A DNA stretch of 64,000 nt from Winogradskyella wandonensis. Lineage in GTDB: Bacteria > Bacteroidota > Bacteroidia > Flavobacteriales > Flavobacteriaceae. A model generated the notes under the pieces. The model did not search any database and was not told the DNA's origin. It saw nothing but the letters and a program-made list of their open reading frames with translations. Position 1 is the stretch's first letter. Every line of letters starts with the position of its first letter. The DNA lies in assembly GCF_004346845.1 (NCBI RefSeq), contig NZ_SMGI01000005.1:62001-126000 (forward strand), written 5' to 3'. A program made the translations under genes and the position numbers. Positions 7,704 through 15,778 of this stretch are shown here, piece by piece.

Positions 7704-8557
7704 TGCTTTTGTATTGAGTAATCACAGAGCAGCTCTATCTCGTTAAAGATTTTTTCTTTTCGTTCTTCCGATATCCCTAGATGATCTAAATAAAAAACAT
7801 CTCCGATAAGCTGCTTACACAAAACAATACTTCTACTTAATAAAAACTGTTTCTCTCGTTCTGTTAGTAATGTAGATACGGTTATTGGGTAAAGTCCCAA
7901 ACTGTCTATACGTTCTCGTAAACTTTCTCCATTTGGGTAATCCCAGCTTAGCAAGTACAAACCACAACAGCGACCGTATTTTACTGCATCTTCGGTAAAA
8001 CGTGTATTGGTTACTACCCATCCAGCGGTAAGCGTTGTCCCGTTATCACTTACACTATTCCAATGTTCTTTTACATCTTGAAACCTTGAATTAATGTACA
8101 ACGGAACTTTAACATTACAATTTAATCCTTCTTCTCCGTGAAATTTACATTCGATAATTGTTGTTTTATTTCCTTTATGCGCAACAACATCAATTTCGTG
8201 AGACACACATTTTCCTTGAAGTATTTCACCAACATAGGCATCGTAGCCAGAATGCTGTAATAATTCTTTTATAAATCTTTCGAACGGGAAACCCGTAGGA
8301 CCTAACTCGTATATGGCTTTTTTAAGCCGATACTTAGATGCCATATAGCTTTTCTTTTTTTTAAGCATGGCATAGGCTCTGTTATAAATTTCTTTTGTAG
8401 ATATTCCTTGATACAACTCGTCTCTTACCGTATCAATGATAGCGTTAATGGTCTCTCTATTTGCGCCAATTCGCTCTAAAGACGAGCGTAATTTATTTAT
8501 AGAGAATTTAACCTTTTCTCCACTAGATTTAATGATATCTATCTTATTTTTTTCCAT
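7700..8557 (-). CDS. ATP-cone domain fused to a Mrr-like restriction-endonuclease-fold nuclease
   Basis: 285 residues. Residues 5-88 form an ATP-cone, the nucleotide-sensing domain of ribonucleotide reductases and NrdR: IIKSSGEKVKFSINKLRSSL at the start and SYMASKYRLKKAI at its end. Residues 90-210 resemble PD-(D/E)xK nucleases of the Mrr type, with E121/D123 (HEIDVVA) and E136-x-K138 (IIECKF) as probable metal and catalytic residues. The tail is unassigned. It lies 13 bp after a universal stress protein gene and overlaps the RNase-like gene. I infer a DNA or RNA nuclease gated by ATP/dATP level; no methylase is present, so classical restriction is unlikely. Confidence 0.75.
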   Translation of the reverse strand: MEKNKIDIIKSSGEKVKFSINKLRSSLERIGANRETINAIIDTVRDELYQGISTKEIYNRAYAMLKKKKSYMASKYRLKKAIYELGPTGFPFERFIKELLQHSGYDAYVGEILQGKCVSHEIDVVAHKGNKTTIIECKFHGEEGLNCNVKVPLYINSRFQDVKEHWNSVSDNGTTLTAGWVVTNTRFTEDAVKYGRCCGLYLLSWDYPNGESLRERIDSLGLYPITVSTLLTEREKQFLLSRSIVLCKQLIGDVFYLDHLGISEERKEKIFNEIELLCDYSIQKQ

Positions 8558-8570
8558 TCTATTTAAAAAA

Positions 8571-9401
8571 TTATGCTGGTATAACTAAAAAAGGTATAAC
8601 TGGCTGTAAACCAATTCTTTTCACAACTGGCTCATTCATAATTCTTTCTATTAAACTTCTTTTGTAGTAAACCATAACCAGTAGGTCAATACTCAAGTCA
8701 GCTATAAACTCATTTATTTCGGCTTCTTTACTATCGTAATCGGGCATCCAATGAAAGCTTAGTTTAAGATTTCTAAGTCGCTCTTTTAGTACGTCATGAT
8801 TGCGTTTTTGTTCGATGCTAAGTTCTTCTTCTTCATTAATATGAAGTATTCTTATTTTAGAATCATACAATTCTGCTACTAATTTTAAAGTGTCTAACTC
8901 ATTATCTTTAAAAGGTCTTTTAAAATCAGTCGGGAAGGTAATTTGTCTTGGTACAATATAATCGTATTCGTCCGGAACTATAAGAACGGGGCAGTTTTTA
9001 ATTTTCTTTATAACTTTAATGGTATTACTACCTAAGAAAATTTCTTTGGCACCAGTGGCTCCTTTTGTTCCCATTACAATTAAATCAATATTGTTCTGTT
9101 TTATTTCAAACTTAATGGCATCGTATAAGTCTTGTGTGCTAAGCACGTTATAAAACTCATGGTTTGCATTGGCATCAGCGGTTTCTATTTGCTTTTTTAG
9201 AGCATCTAATTCTTTCATTGCGTTTTCTTTCATAACCTTTAAAAGACTATTTGAAAAATTAGAAATTGTAGATGCTTTTAAAGCAACTGAGTTTAAAAGG
9301 TAAAAGATACATTCTTCATCCTTAAAGAGTTTAAGTGCATAAACTATGGCACTCCAAGAATTATCTGAGAAATCGGTGGGTAAAAGGATTCGGCGTTTCA
9401 T
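8571..9401 (-). CDS. universal stress protein, two UspA domains
   Basis: 276 residues, starting with the UspA strand RRILLPTDFSDNSWSAIVYAL. Domain 1 (about 1-145) has the ATP-binding loop GTKGATGAKEIFLGSNT. Domain 2 (about 150-276) begins ITFPTDFK and lacks an intact nucleotide loop. Tandem UspA proteins of this kind sense adenine nucleotides and are induced in stasis or low oxygen in other bacteria. Third of three adjacent paralogues (gaps 11 and 14 bp), followed by the ATP-cone nuclease at 13 bp. Confidence 0.9.
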   Translation of the reverse strand: MKRRILLPTDFSDNSWSAIVYALKLFKDEECIFYLLNSVALKASTISNFSNSLLKVMKENAMKELDALKKQIETADANANHEFYNVLSTQDLYDAIKFEIKQNNIDLIVMGTKGATGAKEIFLGSNTIKVIKKIKNCPVLIVPDEYDYIVPRQITFPTDFKRPFKDNELDTLKLVAELYDSKIRILHINEEEELSIEQKRNHDVLKERLRNLKLSFHWMPDYDSKEAEINEFIADLSIDLLVMVYYKRSLIERIMNEPVVKRIGLQPVIPFLVIPA

Positions 9402-9415
9402 GACTTAAGATTTAA

Positions 9416-10255
9416 CTATTGAGATGGAATTACTAAAAGTGGAATATGAAGATGAAAACCTATTTGACTTAATGTGGACTTAAAAAACAAGTTTTCGAAA
9501 AACGAATGTTTATTATTAAGCATAACCAATAGGTTAATTTTGTGCTTTATTTGAAATTTATCAATAGCATCTGTCACGTTTTCATTTCTAATATCATGAA
9601 ATAAAGGTGCTTGATTATTAAAGTATTTTTCTAAAAGACCCTTATTCTTAACCTGTTTATCAGAAAGGTCGTATCCGTACGATACGTGCATAATATTAAG
9701 CCTGCTGTTGTAAAGTTTAACTATATCTAAAATAGACTTTAGATGCTTGTCTTTAAACGCTACCTCGTAATCTGAAGGAAATAATATTTCTAACGGACGC
9801 TCAAACTCAAAACCATCAGGAACGGCAATAACTGGACATTTTACATTCTTAAAAACTTGTACTGTATTAGACCCAAAAAGGACTTCTTTAGCGCCTGTAG
9901 CGCCCTTTGTTCCCATAACTATATAATCAATACCCTTTATCTCTGCGATATGTTTTATCTCGGTAATAAGCGTACTAAAAACCGTAATTGTCTCAAACGT
10001 ATGCTTTGGGTTTTTAAAGTCTTTTTTAATCTTATCTAATAACTTAGTCATTTTAGCCTCTGCGGTATCTTTAATAGCATCCACTAAGCCATATTGTGCA
10101 GCGCCCATAGGCACATATTCTATTTGATAAACCACTGGTGTATAGGTGTTTAAAAAATAGAATTTACAATCCTCTTGTTTAAATAATTGTAATGCATAAA
10201 CTATCGCATTCCAAGAATTATCGGAAAAATCGGTAGGTAATAGTATCTTTTTCAT
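9416..10255 (-). CDS. universal stress protein, two UspA domains
   Basis: 279 residues; starts MKKILLPTDFSDNSWNAIVYAL. Domain 1 carries GTKGATGAKEVLFGSNT, the G-x2-G-x9-G-S ATP-binding signature. Domain 2 begins ILFPSDYEV and is degenerate in the loop, ending with HIPLLVIPSQ. It is the middle of three adjacent paralogues that share the layout of a competent first and a degenerate second domain, which suggests local duplication followed by divergence. Cytoplasmic. Confidence 0.9.
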   Translation of the reverse strand: MKKILLPTDFSDNSWNAIVYALQLFKQEDCKFYFLNTYTPVVYQIEYVPMGAAQYGLVDAIKDTAEAKMTKLLDKIKKDFKNPKHTFETITVFSTLITEIKHIAEIKGIDYIVMGTKGATGAKEVLFGSNTVQVFKNVKCPVIAVPDGFEFERPLEILFPSDYEVAFKDKHLKSILDIVKLYNSRLNIMHVSYGYDLSDKQVKNKGLLEKYFNNQAPLFHDIRNENVTDAIDKFQIKHKINLLVMLNNKHSFFENLFFKSTLSQIGFHLHIPLLVIPSQ

Positions 10256-10266
10256 GACTCTAGATA

Positions 10267-11124
10267 TTATATGTTGCGTCTAATATTCTGCAATGCCAAA
10301 AACGGAATTTTGGTGTGTAAACAAAAATCATCTACCTTAGACCTAAAGAGCATATCCTCTAAAAAAGAATGTCTTGTATTAACCATGACCAGCAAGTCTG
10401 TCTCGTGGTCTTTAGCATAATTAGCAATAGATTTAGAGACATTTTTACTTTCTATATGTTTAAAATTTAATTCTAGATTAGCTAAGCCTTCTTCTAAGAA
10501 CGATTTATTATCTCTTTGTCTTTTGGACAGGTATTTACTTTTTGATATGTATAACAAATCTATGACTGACCTAAATGGAGATAGCAGCGTGTTTAATAGC
10601 TTTATTTCGCGTCTGCTATAAGGAATTAAGTAATTTGATGCGAAAAGAACGTTGTGAGGCTGTTTATATTCGTAAGAATGTGGGATGGCTAAAACTGGGC
10701 AAGACACATACTTTAAAACTTGAAGCGTATTACTACCAAACACGTATGTCTTAGAATAGGTTTCGCCTTTGGTACCCATTACTATGATATCTATATTTTT
10801 ACCAATAACTAATTTATCTACCTCATCTACTATAGAATTATAAGCAGAGACTAAGTGGTATTTAAATCTAGGATGCGGCGCTAATTTCTGCACCTCTTTC
10901 AGCAGCATATCCAACTTAAGCTTAGACCTGTTTTTGGCCATTTCAATTACCTCATCAAATGGCTCTTCTTCTAACAATTCGTGATTACTGTAAACTTCAT
11001 CTTCGTAAGCATTCAGAAAATAAAACTCTGTTTTTTCGTACTTAAAAAGTTGTAATGCATAGCGTATTGCATTCATTGAGTTCTCTGAAAAATCTGTTGG
11101 TATTAGTACGTTTTTCATAGCCAT
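10267..11124 (-). CDS. universal stress protein, two UspA domains
   Basis: 285 residues. Domain 1 has GTKGETYSKTYVFGSNT; the second domain begins VLFASNYLIPYS and is degenerate. First gene of the run 11124 to 6330 (three stress proteins, ATP-cone nuclease, beta-CASP RNase). The predicted transcription start from the upstream CRP-like promoter is near 11136, leaving a leader of only about 12 nt. A second ATG at 11118 (MKNVLIPTDFS) aligns better with its paralogues and may be the real start. Confidence 0.9.
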   Translation of the reverse strand: MAMKNVLIPTDFSENSMNAIRYALQLFKYEKTEFYFLNAYEDEVYSNHELLEEEPFDEVIEMAKNRSKLKLDMLLKEVQKLAPHPRFKYHLVSAYNSIVDEVDKLVIGKNIDIIVMGTKGETYSKTYVFGSNTLQVLKYVSCPVLAIPHSYEYKQPHNVLFASNYLIPYSRREIKLLNTLLSPFRSVIDLLYISKSKYLSKRQRDNKSFLEEGLANLELNFKHIESKNVSKSIANYAKDHETDLLVMVNTRHSFLEDMLFRSKVDDFCLHTKIPFLALQNIRRNI

Positions 11125-11140
11125 AGGTGTTTAATATCTA

Positions 11141-11184
11141 TAAATTTATGCACTAATAAGAGCTTAAACAATGATATATATCAG
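11141..11184 (-). promoter_or_regulatory. CRP-like box and -7 element, usp/nuclease operon promoter
   Basis: Box ATGATATATATCAG at 11171-11184. Minus-strand TAAATTTA (11148 to 11141) starts 22 bp after it and fits TAnnTTTA exactly. It drives the operon beginning at 11124. Confidence 0.8.
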
Positions 11185-11263
11185 ACTGATTTCTGACTTA
11201 CAGCAGTGTGTTTTAATGAAATAAAAAAAAGATGTAGTTCCTTGGTTGCAAGACCTTTAACTG

Positions 11264-11305
11264 AAAAAACAGAAAGCTAGATTTTTATAAAAAATCTAGC
11301 TTTCT
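11264..11305 (-). terminator. strong intrinsic terminator (end of candidate small RNA)
   Basis: Perfect 16-bp inverted repeat AGAAAGCTAGATTTTT with a 3-nt loop (11271-11305), followed on the minus strand by GTTTTTTC. It also insulates the downstream usp operon from the gene at 11410. Confidence 0.85.
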
Positions 11306-11355
11306 AGCTTATCAATTATTAATAATATTAAGGCTTCCCCCAAACCTAAATACTT
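11264..11355 (-). ncRNA. candidate small RNA of the CRP-like regulon
   Basis: The promoter at 11360-11403 has no open reading frame behind it on the minus strand and no ATG before the terminator. If transcription starts 41.5 bp from the box centre (about 11355), the RNA is about 92 nt. It would have a 5-bp hairpin GGUUU/AAGCC closing a loop of five G (11332-11346), an AU-rich linker with the palindrome TTAATATTATTAA, and a 16-bp terminator hairpin with a U run. No function can be assigned from sequence. Confidence 0.5.
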
Positions 11356-11359
11356 GTAG

Positions 11360-11403
11360 TAAATGTAATAATACGATAGTATTTAAAAACTGATTAAAAT
11401 CAG
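11360..11403 (-). promoter_or_regulatory. CRP-like box and -7 element, candidate small RNA promoter
   Basis: Box CTGATTAAAATCAG at 11390-11403, within the perfect 20-bp inverted repeat 11387-11406. Minus-strand TACATTTA (11367 to 11360) starts 22 bp after it. It lies directly behind the stop codon of the gene at 11410 and points away from it. Confidence 0.7.
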
Positions 11404-11409
11404 TTTTAA

Positions 11410-11796
11410 TTAATATGGGATTAATTGATAAGCCCTATTTAATAAAAACAGTCCCACTAAAAATAGAAGGGTATAAATAACTTGGACAAACTTTACATTT
11501 GTTATTTGAAGCCAATTAACAGTAGACTTTGGAAAAATAAATAAAGCCAGACCAATAAAAAGAGAAAACCAACCAATAAGGGTAAGAACTATCTTATAAT
11601 TGAGCTCCCAGATATTGTGAAATATTATGCTAATAAGCCCTACGATTATAGCAATAAAAGAACTTAATATTAAAAATTTTTCGTCTTTAAGATCATCGAA
11701 TATTTGTTTTATTCGCTTTGGATTTAAACTTAATATCAAAAAGAAAATAATGAGATACCAGCCCCAAAATTTTGCAAAAGTTAGTGAAACGTCCAT
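11410..11796 (-). CDS. small integral membrane protein, unknown function
   Basis: 128 residues with four predicted transmembrane helices (about residues 10-25, 42-62, 68-88, 103-123) joined by short loops; the first cytoplasmic loop is basic and acidic (NPKRIKQIFDDLKDEK). No family recognised. It starts 5 bp after the stop of the stress-protein gene at 11802, so the two are almost surely cotranscribed from the CRP-like promoter at 12667-12710. Confidence 0.6.
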   Translation of the reverse strand: MDVSLTFAKFWGWYLIIFFLILSLNPKRIKQIFDDLKDEKFLILSSFIAIIVGLISIIFHNIWELNYKIVLTLIGWFSLFIGLALFIFPKSTVNWLQITNVKFVQVIYTLLFLVGLFLLNRAYQLIPY

Positions 11797-11801
11797 GGCA
11801 G

Positions 11802-12647
11802 TTATGTTTTTTCGTGAAGTACCAAGAATGGTATCTCTGTGTGATACGTTATTTTTTCTACTCTTGTGTGAAATAAAATCTGTTGAAAATAATTTAGATT
11901 TTTTGCAACCATAGCAATCATATCAACTCCTCTACTCTCTATAAAACATTGAATAGCCTCCTCTAAATGCGTATTTGTTAAATAATAACATTTGGTATTA
12001 AAATCAGTAAAGAAATCCTCTAAAATATCTTTATTTTTTTGCTGCTCGTAGTTTAACTTAGGCTTAGACTTAGTTACATGTAAAAAGCTGAGTTTGGCAT
12101 TAAAAGCCTCAATAATACTTAGTAGTGGTTTTAGAGTGTTAAAACTATTGAATGAAGAAAAATCCGTCGGAAAAGCAATTTCTTCAATATGTTTATAGGT
12201 ACAATCTTCTGGTACAACAAGTGTAGGGCATTTTACTTTTACCACGACGTCTCCCGCATTACTACCAATTATAATTTGTTTTAAGCCCGAGGCGCCTTTA
12301 GTGCCCATTACAATCAAATCAATATTTTTCTCAACAACCTGTTTCCTTATAGAATCTATGAAAAAACCATAATCTACTACGGTGTAAAACTTATGTAAAT
12401 TGGTATTTGAAAATTGTGAAATACGCTTTAAGATAGAACGAAGCTTTACTTTGGACGGTTTGATGTAAATGTCATTAATATCACTTTCGGAAGCAATAAA
12501 AGATGGGTCGTTTAAGGTTGTAAAACTTAGTGTGTTGATATGTAAAATATAAAAAACGCATTTTTTATCTTTTAAAAACTCCAAAGCATATTTAATAGCA
12601 TTCCATGAATTATCTGAAAAATCTGTTGGTAATAATACACTTGTCAT
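11802..12647 (-). CDS. universal stress protein, two UspA domains
   Basis: 281 residues; begins MTSVLLPTDFSDNSWNAIKYAL. The first domain carries GTKGASGLKQIIIGSNA; the second begins IAFPTDFSSFNSFN and ends ITYHTEIPFLVLHEK. Fourth tandem UspA protein of the window, separated from the other three by a membrane-protein gene and the candidate small RNA. It heads its own unit under a CRP-like promoter, with a leader of about 15 nt. Confidence 0.9.
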   Translation of the reverse strand: MTSVLLPTDFSDNSWNAIKYALEFLKDKKCVFYILHINTLSFTTLNDPSFIASESDINDIYIKPSKVKLRSILKRISQFSNTNLHKFYTVVDYGFFIDSIRKQVVEKNIDLIVMGTKGASGLKQIIIGSNAGDVVVKVKCPTLVVPEDCTYKHIEEIAFPTDFSSFNSFNTLKPLLSIIEAFNAKLSFLHVTKSKPKLNYEQQKNKDILEDFFTDFNTKCYYLTNTHLEEAIQCFIESRGVDMIAMVAKNLNYFQQILFHTRVEKITYHTEIPFLVLHEKT

Positions 12648-12666
12648 AACTCACCACTTTGAAAAC

Positions 12667-12710
12667 CAAATTTATAGGCTTTAAAAAAGGTTTAAAATGA
12701 CCTGTGTCAT
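12667..12710 (-). promoter_or_regulatory. CRP-like box and -7 element, usp/membrane-protein promoter
   Basis: Box ATGACCTGTGTCAT at 12697-12710, within AAAATGAC-N4-GTCATTTT. Minus-strand TAAATTTG (12674 to 12667) starts 22 bp after it, a perfect TAnnTTTG. Confidence 0.82.
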
Positions 12711-12725
12711 TTTCAAGGTATCCAT

Positions 12726-13775
12726 TTATGTAATTTGCTTTAATCCTTCTAAATCTAGCACAACAATATTTCGGCCTTCTGATTTAATAAGTCCGCTGCT
12801 TTTAAAGTTGGTAAGCGTTCTAATAAAAGTTTCCGTTGCAACACCAGCCACACTAGCCAAATCGTTTCTAGAAATTTTTATAGGATCATTTGTATGTCGA
12901 TTAATTTTTTCTGCAAACTGAATAATAGTATTGGCGGTTTTTTTATTTACAGAGCTATATGCCATTTCTAAAAGCTGATCTTTAACATTAGACAAATCAT
13001 CTGTTAGTAAGTCGATAAGCGCTACAGCAACTTTATGGTTATTGTTGAGTATTTCCGAAAGCTGATTAATGGAAACTCCCATAAGTTGCGTTTTTTCTAT
13101 TGCGGTTGCAGTTTCTTTATGCGCTATGGTATGTGTAAAAGAGGTATAACCAAATAAGTCATCTTCTTTATATAATGCAGTTGTTAACTCTTTACCATGC
13201 TCATCTAGCTTATGACATTTTACAGCGCCTTTAGAGATTAGATAAATTTGGTTAGAGTGGTCACCTTCGTTATAGATAATTTCATTTTTATCAAAACTTA
13301 ACTCCAAACCGTTATTATCAAAGTAGTTTTTTAAATCGTTTAAAGACCGAAGTTCTTCATTTTCTACCACTTTTTTTTCGAGTTTTCTTTGCTCTTTAAG
13401 TATCGCCACTTTTGCCAATCTGCTTTTTATGGCACTCACTAGTTCATCTTCTGTAAAGGGTTTTGTTATGTAGTCGTCCGCACCCATATTCATACCTTTT
13501 CGAATGTCTTGATGTTCTGTTTTAGCAGAAAGGAAAATAAAGGGTATATGACTTGTTTTAGAGTTTGCAGAGAGTTGTTCCAATACCTTATATCCGTCCA
13601 TTTTTGGCATCATAATATCACAAATAATTATATCTGGAGTTTCAGCTGCTGCAATTATTAAACCTTTCTTACCATTAGAGGCGGTAATAACCTGATAGTT
13701 TAAAAGCTCTAATAATTCCGCAGTATTATCTCTTAACACAATATCATCTTCTATAAGTAAAACTTTAGTCTGCAT
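12726..13775 (-). CDS. response regulator with CRP/FNR-type DNA-binding output
   Basis: 349 residues in three parts. A receiver (1-120) has D10/D11, phospho-acceptor D53 in IICDIMMPKMDG and K105. A linker helix follows (120-150). The cyclic-nucleotide-binding-like beta roll (about 153-260) includes IIYNEGDHSNQIYLISKG. The CRP helix-turn-helix (285-349) has recognition helix residues TETFIR, keeping the E315 and R319 that read TGA in CRP and FNR. Only two cysteines are present (52 and 187), so there is no FNR-type Fe-S cluster. It overlaps the kinase gene by 11 bp. It is the best candidate to bind the twelve TGA-N6-TCA boxes around it; that link is inferred from helix residues, site geometry and location. 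Confidence 0.9.
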   Translation of the reverse strand: MQTKVLLIEDDIVLRDNTAELLELLNYQVITASNGKKGLIIAAAETPDIIICDIMMPKMDGYKVLEQLSANSKTSHIPFIFLSAKTEHQDIRKGMNMGADDYITKPFTEDELVSAIKSRLAKVAILKEQRKLEKKVVENEELRSLNDLKNYFDNNGLELSFDKNEIIYNEGDHSNQIYLISKGAVKCHKLDEHGKELTTALYKEDDLFGYTSFTHTIAHKETATAIEKTQLMGVSINQLSEILNNNHKVAVALIDLLTDDLSNVKDQLLEMAYSSVNKKTANTIIQFAEKINRHTNDPIKISRNDLASVAGVATETFIRTLTNFKSSGLIKSEGRNIVVLDLEGLKQIT

Positions 13776-15648
13776 GAGAAGTTGGTATTTGTAATATCAC
13801 TGTTGTGCCTTTATTTTCTTTACTCGTTATAGATATATTGCCGCCTAAATTTTCTGTATGCGTTTTAGCAATGTTAAGACCAATCCCTGTTCCTTGCATA
13901 TGAAGTACATTTTCGGCTCTAAAGTATCTTGTAAATATGTTTTCTAAATCTTTCTCGGGAATACCAATGCCCTGGTCCTTTACTGCTATTTGCGTAAAGC
14001 CATTTTCTAGCGTTATTTTTATATCTATTTCAGAGTTTTCGTTTGAATACTTTACTGCATTTAAGACAATATTGGTTAGTACTAACTCTAAAATTCTTTC
14101 GTCTTGATACATGGCTATATCATCGATATTATCAGGGTAATTTATGCGTTGACCTTCTTTTAATAGCATATTTGCATTGTAAACCACCTCATTAATTACT
14201 TTACTAAGATTAAAATGACTAAACTTATAGTTTACTGCCCCAGCTTCTAAACGTTCTAAAGATAAAAAGTCGTTAAGAATATTATTGAGATAATGTACCT
14301 TATCTTTTATAATTCCCAAGTGTTTGTTTCTTTTATCCTGTTCTTTTTCTTGATTATACTTCTCTAGAAGCATTACGGACGTAGATATACCACTTAAAGG
14401 CGTTTTAAACTCATGAGAAACCAAGGATAAAAATTTTGTTTTAAGCTCATTAAGTTCTTTTTCTTTACTCAGAGCAATTTGTAATTGTTCTGTTCTCTCT
14501 TTTACCTTATTTTCTAACCTGTTTAAATAGTCTTTCTGCTCTGTAATATCGGCAATTATAGAGGTAAATACAGGTTTTTCGTTAAGATAAGATAACTGCA
14601 GATGGACGTTTACAGGATAGGTTGTACCATCTTTTCTTTTGTGTTCTGTTTCAAATTCTATCTTTTCTTTTTCTTTATTAAGTAGTGGCTGAATGTAATT
14701 TGTCTTAAAGTCTTTTTCTTCGATAGTTATTTTTAAATCTAAAGGTGACATTGTTTCTAGCTCTTCTAAAGAATAGCCTATATTTTCTATGGCGCCTCGA
14801 TTTACAGATATAAACTTTAAACTGTAAGCATCAAAAACATAAATTTCGTTTAAAGACTCATTAAAAATTGTAGCTAAGTGACTACGCTCTTCCTCGGCTC
14901 TAATACGCTTGGTTACATCATTTTGTATGCCAATAAAGTTGGTAATAACACCACGTCTGTTTGTAATTGGTGTTATGTATAAATCGTTCCAAAACAAAGT
15001 ACCATCTTTTCTGTAATTACGAAGAGTTACCAAACAACTCTCTCCAAGTTTAATTGCTTTTCTAAGTTTATCGAGCTCTTCTTGCTTTCGGTCTTCTCCT
15101 TGCAAAAACCTACAGTTTTTACCTATAACCTCTTCTCTAGAATAGCCAGTTAGCTCAATAAAGGCATTATTGCAGTAAATTATTGGATTATCCGGTTTCT
15201 GCGCATCGGTAATTAAAATACCGTTGCTTGCAGATTCTAGAGCTTTACTACGTAGCATAAAATCGTATTCGCTCTTTTTTTGTTCAGAAACATCCCTTAT
15301 TAATGCCATGACGTAAGTTTTGTCATAGATTTTAAAAGGATTAAGTTCTACCTCTATAGGGATAATATCTCCTGATTTTGTTAGACCGTACACATCCGTG
15401 GTCTTAGCCATTCGACGCTGTGTATTAACTTCGATAAATTCTTTTACATATTCGGCATGTTTACCATGATAATTTTGAGGAATAAGAATATCTAAATGTT
15501 TATTCTTAATATCTAATTTATTGTAACCAAATACCGTTTCCGCTACGCCATTAATTTCCATTATATTCTGATTTTCATCAACAATAACTACGGCTTCTGA
15601 AACTGTCTCTAGAAGAATATTGAATATTTCTTGGTCTTGCCCTATCAT
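13765..15648 (-). CDS. PAS-LOV-PAS sensor histidine kinase
   Basis: 627 residues, no transmembrane segment, so cytoplasmic. PAS 1 spans about 10-120. The second sensor domain (about 132-250) has the full LOV signature: GKNCRFLQG with C179, then N211 (RNYRKDG), N221 (FWND) and Q242 (FIGIQNDVT), the residues that bind FMN and form the light-induced cysteinyl adduct. PAS 3 is about 258-370, then a coiled coil, HisKA with H412 in SHEFKTPLSG, and HATPase with DQGIGIPE and GTGIGLNIAK. It overlaps the CRP-type regulator gene. Blue-light or flavin-redox sensing is the likely input; other PAS domains may bind haem or small ligands. Confidence 0.93.
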   Translation of the reverse strand: MIGQDQEIFNILLETVSEAVVIVDENQNIMEINGVAETVFGYNKLDIKNKHLDILIPQNYHGKHAEYVKEFIEVNTQRRMAKTTDVYGLTKSGDIIPIEVELNPFKIYDKTYVMALIRDVSEQKKSEYDFMLRSKALESASNGILITDAQKPDNPIIYCNNAFIELTGYSREEVIGKNCRFLQGEDRKQEELDKLRKAIKLGESCLVTLRNYRKDGTLFWNDLYITPITNRRGVITNFIGIQNDVTKRIRAEEERSHLATIFNESLNEIYVFDAYSLKFISVNRGAIENIGYSLEELETMSPLDLKITIEEKDFKTNYIQPLLNKEKEKIEFETEHKRKDGTTYPVNVHLQLSYLNEKPVFTSIIADITEQKDYLNRLENKVKERTEQLQIALSKEKELNELKTKFLSLVSHEFKTPLSGISTSVMLLEKYNQEKEQDKRNKHLGIIKDKVHYLNNILNDFLSLERLEAGAVNYKFSHFNLSKVINEVVYNANMLLKEGQRINYPDNIDDIAMYQDERILELVLTNIVLNAVKYSNENSEIDIKITLENGFTQIAVKDQGIGIPEKDLENIFTRYFRAENVLHMQGTGIGLNIAKTHTENLGGNISITSKENKGTTVILQIPTSHAD

Positions 15649-15710
15649 GATGCTACATGTTAAGCGTATTCCTTTAAAGATACGAAATTTGGGCCTAATA
15701 TTCTATGACT

Positions 15711-15754
15711 CTGACGAATATCATTCTTTAATTAGTGCTATTAAAATAAATTAG
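15711..15754 (+). promoter_or_regulatory. CRP-like box and -7 element, terB-like/thioredoxin promoter
   Basis: Box CTGACGAATATCAT at 15711-15724. TAAATTAG (15747-15754) starts 22 bp after it, seven of eight to TAnnTTTG. It lies in the divergent gap with the kinase gene, whose own -7 candidate (minus-strand TATCTTTA, 15682-15675) is 6 bp off the standard spacing. Autoregulation of the kinase operon is possible but less certain. Confidence 0.68.
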
Positions 15755-15778
15755 CAAAGCCATATTTTTATTCAGAAA

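Noticed and set aside
7700-8557. Classical restriction-modification system
   Set aside because: No methyltransferase or specificity subunit is adjacent, and the ATP-cone fusion points to nucleotide sensing.
15675-15724. The box at 15711 acting on the kinase gene
   Set aside because: The kinase-side -7 candidate TATCTTTA is 6 bp farther from the box than in all other promoters; I list the box for the opposite side only and leave autoregulation open.
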